Shown piece by piece: positions 1 to 5,628 of a DNA stretch of 11,850 nucleotides. The stretch lies in the NCBI GenBank assembly GCA_016931365.1, contig JAFGEY010000085.1, forward strand, positions 1 to 11,850. Reading direction: 5' to 3'. The first letter of the stretch is position 1, and every line of letters starts with the position of its first letter. Below the pieces are notes generated by a model. That model saw only the letters and a program-made list of their open reading frames with translations, was not told the DNA's origin and searched no databases. The DNA comes from Anaerolineae bacterium (GTDB taxonomy: Bacteria > Chloroflexota > Anaerolineae > JAFGEY01). A program made the position numbers and the translations under genes.

Positions 1-81
1 GGCGTCGAGGGATCGCAAATGTATACCGAGTTCAGCAGCCAAGAGACTGTCTATCAGAGCTTTGTGCTACAAAAAGCATAA
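1..81 (+). CDS. C-terminal end of an unidentified gene (partial)
   Basis: Frame 1 is open from the window edge for 26 codons and ends at TAA 79-81. The peptide ends in the residues QSFVLQKA. It is too short to assign to a family. The stop codon is built from the last base of a 10-bp direct repeat (T79) plus the first two bases of the inserted element (A80, A81). In the second copy of that direct repeat (281-290) the same frame reads Q-K-A-S-S-stop, ending at TGA 296-298. The ancestral gene probably ended there, 17 nt before the next start codon, as in an operon. That this frame is coding is inferred from the codon register matching across both repeat copies. Confidence 0.45.
   Translation, partial: GVEGSQMYTEFSSQETVYQSFVLQKA
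70..79 (+). repeat. Left direct repeat flanking the palindromic element
   Basis: CAAAAAGCAT occurs here and again at 281-290, immediately outside the terminal inverted repeats at 80-91 and 267-278. A 9-10 bp direct repeat in these positions is what a target-site duplication would look like. Confidence 0.6.
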
Positions 82-280
82 CTGTTCAGCCGTACCGAGC
101 GAGCGTCGGTCGAGTAGCCGCTGCGCTTTTGGCAGCTCGAACCGGTTTTCGGTTCGCCGTATCGAGACCACGCAAGCACGCGAACTCGCAAGTTTGAGTT
201 ATCTGCCCGGTCTCGATACGCCTCAAACCCGGCTAAGGCCGAGTTTGAGGCTACTCGACCAGCGCAGGCTGAGCAGTTAC
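80..280. mobile_element. MITE-like element with three nested inverted arm pairs
   Basis: A non-coding element of about 200 bp. Its ends are inverted repeats: AACTGTTCAGCC at 80-91 against GGCTGAGCAGTT at 267-278, which match at 11 of 12 positions. Inside lie two further perfect 12-bp pairs: GGTCGAGTAGCC 108-119 with GGCTACTCGACC 249-260, and CGTATCGAGACC 158-169 with GGTCTCGATACG 209-220. Each half also folds on itself: CGAACCG/CGGTTCG at 138-156, and CTCAAAC-C-CGGC paired with GCCG-A-GTTTGAG within 221-250. The 10-bp direct repeat outside both ends supports transposition. No transposase is present, so movement would have been in trans. A static REP/BIME-type repeat is the alternative, but the flanking direct repeat favours a MITE. 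Confidence 0.62.
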
Positions 281-290
281 CAAAAAGCAT
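281..290 (+). repeat. Right direct repeat flanking the palindromic element
   Basis: Second copy of CAAAAAGCAT. Reading on from it in the register of the upstream gene gives two more codons (TCA TCC) and TGA at 296-298, the likely pre-insertion end of that gene. Confidence 0.6.
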
Positions 291-315
291 CATCCTGATT
301 CGGAGAAAAGCCTCT

Positions 316-1437
316 ATGCGCATCCGCCAAGTCGACACGTCCAACCGCAGGGATGTGCGCCAGTTTATCCAGGTGCCATTCGATCTGTACCGCCGCTGCC
401 CGCAGTGGGTGCCGCCGCTGGTGGCGGGGATGAAAGCGGCCCTCAACCGCGAAAAATTTCCTTTTTATCGCCACTCGCAGGCCGACTTTTGGGTCGCCGA
501 GCAAGGCAAGGAAACGGTCGGACGCATCGCCGCCATCGACAACCGGCTCTACAACGACTATCATCAGTCCCAAACGGCGTTTTTCTACTATTTTGACGCC
601 GTCGACGATCAAGGGGTCGCCGACGCCCTGTTTGACGCCGCATTCGACTGGGCGCGCGGGCGCGGGCTGACCGATGTCCTCGGCCCCAAGGGACTGCTCC
701 GTTTCGACGCGCACGGCGCGCTCGTCGACGGATTCGAGCACCGCCCTTCGGTGGGCGTGCCCTATAATTTTCCGTATTACGACCGGCTGATCAAGGGCGT
801 AGGGTTTGAAAAAGAACTCGATTATTTTTCGGGGCACATCACCGCCGATTACGACTTGCCGGAGCGGGTATACCAGATCGCCGACCGGATCAAGCAGCGG
901 CGCGGGTTCTGGATCAAGACGTTCAAGGATACCAAAGAGATATGGGTCTTGGTGCCGCAGGCACACCGCATCTATCTGGAAGCATTCAAACAGGTGCCCG
1001 GCTATTATCCGATCGACAAAGACGAGATGCGCCTGCTGTTTGAACGCATCATCTCGATCACCTACCCCGATCTGGTCAAACTGGTGATGAAAGGCGACGA
1101 GGCGGTCGGCTTTGTCATTTCATACCCTGACGTCGCCGGGGCCGTGCAGCGCTGCCGGGGACGGCTGTGGCCGCTGGGCTGGCTGCATCTGATGCGCGAG
1201 CGCCGGCGCACCAAATGGGTCACCTTTAACGGCGTCGGCCTGCTGCCCGAATACCAGGGCATGGGCGCCAACACGATCCTCTATGTCGAACTGGGCAAAA
1301 CGCTGCGCGACTATGACCGCTTTGAACACGGCGATTACGTCCAGGTAGCGGAGACCAACCTGCAAAGTTTTGGCGACGCCCAGACGATGGGCTTTCCGAT
1401 GTACAAGACGCATCGAATTTATCGCAAGCTGTTGTAA
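316..1437 (+). CDS. GNAT-family N-acetyltransferase-like protein
   Basis: A 373-residue soluble protein with no signal peptide or membrane segment. The C-terminal part carries the GNAT acyl-CoA-binding region: a beta strand and pyrophosphate loop at about residues 303-320 (FNGVGLLPEYQGMGAN), followed by a helix (ILYVELGKTL) and a further strand and helix (VQVAETNLQSFGDAQTMGF, 342-360). The loop matches Q-x-x-G but has Asn319 where Gly or Ala is usual at the last position. The N-terminal half (residues 1-180) has another GNAT-like core, with VAEQGKETVGRIAAI at 60-74 and GPKG at 123-126, so the protein may be a tandem or extended GNAT. The acceptor substrate is unknown. The start is supported by GGAGA at 302-306, nine bases before ATG. 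Before the upstream element inserted it would have been 17 nt downstream of the preceding gene. Confidence 0.8.
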   Translation: MRIRQVDTSNRRDVRQFIQVPFDLYRRCPQWVPPLVAGMKAALNREKFPFYRHSQADFWVAEQGKETVGRIAAIDNRLYNDYHQSQTAFFYYFDAVDDQGVADALFDAAFDWARGRGLTDVLGPKGLLRFDAHGALVDGFEHRPSVGVPYNFPYYDRLIKGVGFEKELDYFSGHITADYDLPERVYQIADRIKQRRGFWIKTFKDTKEIWVLVPQAHRIYLEAFKQVPGYYPIDKDEMRLLFERIISITYPDLVKLVMKGDEAVGFVISYPDVAGAVQRCRGRLWPLGWLHLMRERRRTKWVTFNGVGLLPEYQGMGANTILYVELGKTLRDYDRFEHGDYVQVAETNLQSFGDAQTMGFPMYKTHRIYRKLL

Positions 1438-1483
1438 AAATACCGACCGCCGACGGACGACGCGGATACCTGGCATCCGAGCA

Positions 1484-1508
1484 GTCAGCCGTCAGCCGTC
1501 AGCGGTCA
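1484..1508 (+). repeat. Short tandem heptamer array
   Basis: GTCAGCC is repeated twice, then as GTCAGCG, then as a partial GTCA, within the 89-nt gap between the acetyltransferase and the symporter. It ends seven bases before the symporter's Shine-Dalgarno sequence. No dyad or promoter is evident in it. Confidence 0.75.
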
Positions 1509-1526
1509 AACGAAAGAGGAGCAAGT

Positions 1527-3044
1527 ATGGTTGAGAACTCGATTCAAGAAACCGATCAGGTCACGTCGACACCGGTCTCGTTCTGGGTCAAGCTGGTTTA
1601 TGGCGCGGGCGACGTGGGCATGGCCAGTTTTAACACCCTGCGCCAGTTTTTTTACGCCATTTTTCTCACCGACACCGTCGGCCTCGACCCGCGCATCGCC
1701 TCGATCACCGCTTTTCTGGGCGTGGTCTGGGACGCGATCAACGATCCGCTGGTCGGCGCGATCAGCGACAACGTGCGGACGCGCTGGGGCCGTCGGCGAC
1801 CCTTTTTACTCTTTTTCACCATCCCCTTTGCGCTGGGCTTTGTCTTTTTGTGGTGGGTACCGCCGATCAAGAGCCAAGTTTTGCTGGCGCTGTACGTGAT
1901 GATGGCCTACATGATCAGCGACACGCTGCAAACGCTGGTGATGGTGCCCTTTTTGTCACTCACACCCGAACTCACCTCCGATTACGACGAGCGCACCGCG
2001 CTGACCAGCTATCGCATGTTTTTCAACCTGATCGCCTCGCTGGGCACCGCCGTCGTCGCGCCGATGGTCATGGACGGGGTGATCAAGGCCGGATTCAGCA
2101 TGCAGCAGGGCTATATGCTCGTCGCTGCGCTCTTTGGCGCGATTGCTGTCGTGCCTTACCTGGGCACTTTTTTGGTCGTCCGCGAGCAGCGCGAACACCA
2201 ACTGGCCCGCGGAGAACGGATTTCGTTCTGGCAAACCATGCGCCTGGCCTGGGAGAACGTGCCCTTTCGTTTTGCCGCCGGCCTCTACATGCTCAACTGG
2301 GTCACCTTTGACCTGGTGGCCATGATGCTGCCCTTTTTCCTCACCTACTGGATCGGCTCGGGCGACCTTTTATACAAAGCAACGATATTTGGCGAGCCGA
2401 TCGCGCTCGAATCGGTGGCGCTGGGGGCAATGTTCCTGGTCGCCATCGCTGCGCTGCCGGCCTGGAACTGGCTGTCGACCAGGCTGGGCAAAAGCCGAGC
2501 CTATATCGCCGGGATGGGCTTTTGGGCCGCTGTACTCTGCTTGGCGATTTTCATCCAGCCCGGCCAGATCGGGTTCATTATCGTGCTCGCCGTGCTCTCC
2601 GGCCTCGGCGCATCGACGGCGCACGTGCTGCCCGATGCGATTTTCCCCGACGTGATCGAGTGGGATGAGCTGCGCACGCGCCGTCGCCACGAGGGCGTCT
2701 ATTACGGGATCAAGAACTTTTCGCGCAAGCTGGCCGGCGCGGTCGCAATCTTTGTCGTCTTGCAGGTGCTCGGCTGGTTCGGCTACCAGGCTCCGCCGGA
2801 AGGCGTGACCCGGTTCGCGCAGCCCACGTCAGCGCTGTGGGCGATCCGCATCCTCACCGGCCCGGTCGGCGCGCTCTTGCTCGTCGGCACGATCCTGGTG
2901 GCCTGGTTTTACCCGTTGAACAAGGAAAAACACACCCGCGTGCGCCGCCTGCTGGCCAAACGTCGGCGGCAGGAAGCGCGCCGCCTGCGGCGGTTGGAGC
3001 GCAAAAAGAGCTTGCCCGGCGGGGAAGACGTGCTGCAGGTGTAA
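1527..3044 (+). CDS. GPH-family (MelB-like) sugar:cation symporter, MFS superfamily
   Basis: A 505-residue polytopic membrane protein, of normal length for glycoside-pentoside-hexuronide:cation symporters. Many hydrophobic segments span residues 20-465. The family signature lies after the second helix: VVWDAINDPLVGAISD with D69 and D73, four residues apart like the cation-site aspartates of MelB, then D81 and RWGRRRPF (86-93). A second cytoplasmic loop signature, EWDELRTRRRHEGVYYGIKNFSRK, sits at about 379-402. The C-terminus is a long, strongly basic cytoplasmic tail (about 470-497) ending LPGGEDVLQV. The substrate is probably a sugar, glycoside or uronide. The sugar-acid operon further downstream makes a uronide or aldonate plausible, but this is inference. 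AGAGGAG at 1515-1521, five bases before ATG, supports the start. The last 54 bases before the stop are duplicated, diverged, at 3804-3857. Confidence 0.9.
   Translation: MVENSIQETDQVTSTPVSFWVKLVYGAGDVGMASFNTLRQFFYAIFLTDTVGLDPRIASITAFLGVVWDAINDPLVGAISDNVRTRWGRRRPFLLFFTIPFALGFVFLWWVPPIKSQVLLALYVMMAYMISDTLQTLVMVPFLSLTPELTSDYDERTALTSYRMFFNLIASLGTAVVAPMVMDGVIKAGFSMQQGYMLVAALFGAIAVVPYLGTFLVVREQREHQLARGERISFWQTMRLAWENVPFRFAAGLYMLNWVTFDLVAMMLPFFLTYWIGSGDLLYKATIFGEPIALESVALGAMFLVAIAALPAWNWLSTRLGKSRAYIAGMGFWAAVLCLAIFIQPGQIGFIIVLAVLSGLGASTAHVLPDAIFPDVIEWDELRTRRRHEGVYYGIKNFSRKLAGAVAIFVVLQVLGWFGYQAPPEGVTRFAQPTSALWAIRILTGPVGALLLVGTILVAWFYPLNKEKHTRVRRLLAKRRRQEARRLRRLERKKSLPGGEDVLQV
2979..3032 (+). repeat. 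Symporter 3'-end repeat, copy 1
   Basis: Encodes symporter residues 485-502 (RRLRRLERKKSLPGGEDV). The sequence at 3804-3857 aligns without gaps at about 46 of 54 bases by hand count. The two copies bracket the phosphatase gene. Confidence 0.8.
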
Positions 3045-3066
3045 GCATCCAGGAGATAAAATCGCA

Positions 3067-3753
3067 ATGGACGATCTGGATACCTATCGTTGGCCTCCCA
3101 TTATTGATCCGACGGAAGACCCGGAAGAAGTACTCAGCCGATTCGTACACGAGTTCAAGCATCCCATCAACTCGATACAAGGCTATGCACGGCTGATTCT
3201 GAAAGGCCACGCAAATACTCGTGAAATAGCAGAAATAATCTATAAAATGACCGAGAGGATGCAAGCCGTCCAAGATGCCGTCCTCGACTATTTGCGATTT
3301 GAAGGAGCAAGAAAGACTGACTTGAACCAAATCCGTCCCTGGCTTTTCATAGGCAAGTATCGTCAAACAAGAAGCCTACCACTGCTTCAAAGCTACAACA
3401 TTGGTGCGATGCTGCAACTGGCCGAGTTGGTCGAACAGCCGGGCATCGATTCTCTTTATCTGCCTATCGAGGACGGCGAGCCGCTGTCGGTCGATCTGCT
3501 GAAACAAGGTATTGATTTCATCAGACACCATCACGATAGCGGGCACCGCGTCTTGATCGCGTGTGGCGCCGGCATCAGCCGTTCCGCAGCCTTCGCTATG
3601 GCCGCACTCAAAGAGATCGAGTCGCTCGGTCTTTTGGAAGCGTTACGCGCAATCAAGCAGGTGTACCCTAAAGCGATGCCGCATATGGCGTTGTGGGAAT
3701 CGCTGTGCGCGTATTATCAAGAAGACGTGTCGTTTTGGGACACGCTCTCGTGA
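3067..3753 (+). CDS. HisKA-dual-specificity phosphatase fusion protein
   Basis: A 228-residue soluble protein with two recognisable parts. Residues 21-82 look like a histidine-kinase dimerisation/phosphoacceptor domain. The H-box FVHEFKHPINSIQGYARLIL (26-45) keeps the phosphoacceptor His28, Glu29 and Pro33. A second amphipathic helix runs EIIYKMTERMQAVQDAVLDYLRFEGAR (56-82). No HATPase domain follows. From about residue 87 to 217 there is instead a dual-specificity phosphatase fold: NQIRPWLFIG opening strand, candidate general acid Asp136 in LPIEDGEPLS, and the Cys-x5-Arg loop CGAGISRS with Cys166, Arg172 and Ser173. The usual His before the catalytic Cys is Ala165. The C-terminus (LPHMALW-like, ESLCAYY, 204-217) resembles bacterial members of this family from memory. 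AGGAG at 3051-3055 lies 11 bases before ATG, and the gene follows the symporter by 22 nt. Hand-counted GC is about 46% in the first half, well below the symporter. A two-component-linked phosphatase is the likeliest role; the target is unknown. Confidence 0.78.
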   Translation: MDDLDTYRWPPIIDPTEDPEEVLSRFVHEFKHPINSIQGYARLILKGHANTREIAEIIYKMTERMQAVQDAVLDYLRFEGARKTDLNQIRPWLFIGKYRQTRSLPLLQSYNIGAMLQLAELVEQPGIDSLYLPIEDGEPLSVDLLKQGIDFIRHHHDSGHRVLIACGAGISRSAAFAMAALKEIESLGLLEALRAIKQVYPKAMPHMALWESLCAYYQEDVSFWDTLS

Positions 3754-3803
3754 CAAGTTGCGCCGAAGGGGCAACTGCGGCACTCTCGTTCAAAGACTGC
3801 TGG

Positions 3804-3869
3804 CGCCGCCAGCGCCGGTTGGAACGGCAAAAGAAATTGCCAGGCGGGGAAGACGTGCAGGCAGTGTGA
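3804..3869 (+). pseudogene. Symporter 3'-end remnant (repeat copy 2)
   Basis: Frame 0 here reads RRQRRLERQKKLPGGEDVQAV and ends at TGA 3867-3869. This is nearly the same as the end of the symporter at 1527-3044 (RRLRRLERKKSLPGGEDVLQV). Bases 3804-3857 match 2979-3032 at roughly 85%. The similarity starts abruptly, about 50 bases after the phosphatase stop, and no transporter sequence precedes it. It is either the stub of a deleted paralogous symporter or one of two direct repeats left by insertion of the phosphatase gene into the symporter's 3' end. Divergence keeps the amino-acid sequence mostly intact, which favours an old paralogue over a recent duplication. Confidence 0.75.
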
Positions 3870-3893
3870 GAAGATCAAAACAGGACCAGAAAA

Positions 3894-4220
3894 ATGAACA
3901 TATCCGACTGGCTTTGGGGAACTCGAACCATAAAAAACTTGGGGAACCTGGAACGACACTCTTTCGGCATTGGTGGAACCTCCAAAAGCCTGCTTTTGAT
4001 CGAAAAAAGAGGCGAGCGAGAATTTGCATTCTAATCGGCGGCTTGGTTTCTCATTTTGTTTAGCACAAAGCGTACACGTTTGAGCCTCGAAGGCGCATCG
4101 AAATTGCGTGAGTTCATCGATGAGAGTGAAAGGATCGCCCAAGGCATATCTCCAAGATCAAATGGTCCAAAATCGCTTATGGGTGAACAAGTAGTTGCTG
4201 ATTTTGGCCCTGTAGAATAA
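3894..4220 (+). pseudogene. Unidentified small gene interrupted by an in-frame stop
   Basis: ATG 3894 has AGGA eight bases upstream (3882-3885) and opens a 46-codon frame beginning MNISDWLWGTRTIKNLG and ending at TAA 4032-4034. The same frame then stays open for another 61 codons to TAA 4218-4220. That second part has protein-like character: KRTRLSLEGASKLREFIDE followed by SERIAQGISPRS. Read together, this suggests a gene of about 108 codons broken by one nonsense mutation. The frame is open again from 4221 to 4577 (RTVKAILVEWNGKLFFEL near 4245), so the original gene may have been longer. I do not recognise the family. The alternative is a genuine 46-residue protein starting at 3894. Confidence 0.35.
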
Positions 4221-4320
4221 GAGTCGTCGTTTGGCAGAAAACGGACTGTAAAAGCTATTCTGGTCGAGTGGAATGGCAAATTGTTTTTCGAATTGAGGCG
4301 CTTTTCATGGTTTTTGACGA

Positions 4321-4569
4321 GTGTGGCCTGGGATAAAGACACCTTCACACAGGAACAAGCATACAAATTGCGCAAGTGCATCGATTTTGGTTTCAGACAT
4401 CGTGCTTTTGTTTTTTGTTGCATGGATAATGCTCATGGGGTACCTTGGACAGACACAAATTTTGAAGAGCTTTGCCAAAACAGGCTCTTTCTTCTGGATA
4501 GTGTTGTCTCTATCAATGCTGGCAGGATTCATCGCCCTTGGCACACGTGCAATGTTGTTGATTCGATAA
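4321..4569 (+). CDS. Hypothetical small membrane protein or fragment
   Basis: An 82-codon frame from GTG 4321, directly after a stop at 4315-4317. Residues about 24-40 (VSDIVLLFFVAWIMLMG) and 56-80 (FFWIVLSLSMLAGFIALGTRAMLLI) form two good transmembrane helices joined by a polar loop with two lysines. The first 20 residues are polar and unlike the rest, and there is no clear ribosome site before the GTG. The true protein may therefore have begun in another frame upstream and been frameshifted at around 4390. It ends 36 nt before the dehydrogenase start. No family is recognised. Confidence 0.35.
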   Translation: MWPGIKTPSHRNKHTNCASASILVSDIVLLFFVAWIMLMGYLGQTQILKSFAKTGSFFWIVLSLSMLAGFIALGTRAMLLIR

Positions 4570-4605
4570 AAATCTAGGCTCAACCGATATCCAAAGGAGC
4601 ACCCT

Positions 4606-5628
4606 ATGAAAGCATCCTATTATCAAGGCAACAAAACCCTCACCGTCGGCGACGCGCCGCACGTGCCGCCCGGCCCCGGTGAGGTGCGCATCGACGTGGC
4701 CTACTGCGGCATCTGCGGCACCGACCTGCACATCTATCAGGGGCACATGGACAAGCGGGTCAAAATCCCGCAGATCATGGGCCACGAGATGTCCGGCACC
4801 CTTGCCGAAATTGGCCAAGACGTCGAGGGCTGGACGGTCGGCGAGCGGGTCGTCGTGCGCCCGCTCGATCCGTGCGGCGAGTGCCCGGCCTGCCGGGCGG
4901 GGCATGGGCACATCTGCTACCGGCTCAAATTCCTGGGCGTCGACACGCCGGGCGCGTTCCAGGGAGCGTGGACGGTGCCCGCGCACACCTTGCATCGCAT
5001 CCCCGCCGACATGCCGCTCGACAAGGCGGCGCTGATCGAGCCGGTCGCCGTCGCCTGCCACGATGTGCGTCGCGGCGGTGTGCAGGCGGGCGAGTTTGCT
5101 GCCGTCATCGGCGGCGGGCCGATCGGCATGCTGGTCGCCCTGGTGGCCCGGCAGGCCGGGGCGCGGGTGCTGATCTCCGAGATCAACCCCTACCGGCTGA
5201 AACTCGCCGCCGAGATGGGCTTTGAGGCGGTCAACCCGGCAGAGGTCGATCTGGTCAGGCTGGTCGAGGAAAGAACCGCTGGTGCGGGCGCCGACGTGGT
5301 CTTTGAAGTGTCCGGCTCGCAGCCCGGCGCGACCACAATGACCCAGTTGGCGCGCACGCGCGGACGGATCGTTGTCGTCGCCATTTTCGCCTTCAAACCC
5401 GAAGTCGATCTGCACCGCTGCTTCTGGCGCGAGCTGACCCTCATCGGCACGCGGGTCTACGAGCCGCAGGATTTCGAGCGGGCCATCGAGCTGGTTGCGA
5501 CGGGCGCAATCGACGTCGAACCGCTGATCAGTGCCCGGCTGCCGCTGGGCGCACTGCAAAGCGCGTTCGAGGATATTAAAGCAGGCAAAAACCTGATGAA
5601 AGTCTTGATCGACACGAGGGAGGTCTAG
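4606..5628 (+). CDS. Zn-dependent medium-chain dehydrogenase (polyol/sugar-acid type)
   Basis: A 340-residue cytosolic NAD(P)-dependent alcohol/polyol dehydrogenase of the MDR superfamily, full length. The catalytic zinc site is visible as Cys37 (CGICGTDLH), His60-Glu61 (GHE) and Glu145 (IEP). The structural zinc lobe has Cys90, Cys93, Cys96 and Cys104 (C-x2-C-x2-C-x7-C). The Rossmann motif GGGPIG is at 169-174. The acidic Glu192 at the end of the second strand (SEINPYR) favours NAD over NADP. The closest families are sorbitol, threonine, idonate or galactonate dehydrogenases; the exact substrate cannot be read off. AAGGAG at 4594-4599 is six bases before ATG. It is the first gene of a tight operon: its stop codon abuts the next start. 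Oxidation of a hydroxyl on a sugar acid, paired with the KduD-like enzyme, is the likely role. Confidence 0.9.
   Translation: MKASYYQGNKTLTVGDAPHVPPGPGEVRIDVAYCGICGTDLHIYQGHMDKRVKIPQIMGHEMSGTLAEIGQDVEGWTVGERVVVRPLDPCGECPACRAGHGHICYRLKFLGVDTPGAFQGAWTVPAHTLHRIPADMPLDKAALIEPVAVACHDVRRGGVQAGEFAAVIGGGPIGMLVALVARQAGARVLISEINPYRLKLAAEMGFEAVNPAEVDLVRLVEERTAGAGADVVFEVSGSQPGATTMTQLARTRGRIVVVAIFAFKPEVDLHRCFWRELTLIGTRVYEPQDFERAIELVATGAIDVEPLISARLPLGALQSAFEDIKAGKNLMKVLIDTREV

Larger units (their letters stand above)
3870..4605. other. AT-richer stretch with decayed or orphan coding fragments
   Basis: About 735 bp between the symporter remnant and the dehydrogenase operon. Sample lines count to about 43% GC against 60-67% in the flanking metabolic genes. 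It holds one short ORF with a good ribosome site that stops early (3894), an open frame continuing past that stop to 4220, and a small membrane ORF at 4321-4569. No RNA gene, convincing promoter or transposase was found. The composition and broken frames suggest foreign, decaying DNA. Confidence 0.6.

Noticed and set aside
62..298. 78-codon plus-strand frame across the palindromic element
   Set aside because: It is translated palindrome sequence; its only meaningful codons are the last few, inherited from the ancestral upstream gene end.
1484..1508. Tandem heptamers as a CRISPR-like or iteron array
   Set aside because: Units are contiguous 7-mers with no spacers and there are fewer than four; no replication or Cas genes are nearby.
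3717..4142. 141-codon minus-strand frame overlapping the phosphatase end and symporter remnant
   Set aside because: It runs antisense through two recognisable plus-strand coding ends and has no family resemblance.
4031..4423. 130-codon minus-strand frame in the low-GC stretch
   Set aside because: No Shine-Dalgarno site or recognisable protein character was seen, and the plus-strand reading of the same stretch looks more protein-like. A weak possibility remains.
4462..4500. TTGCCA followed by TGGATA as a promoter for the dehydrogenase operon
   Set aside because: The -10 match is poor and it lies inside the membrane ORF about 110 nt upstream of the start; not convincing.
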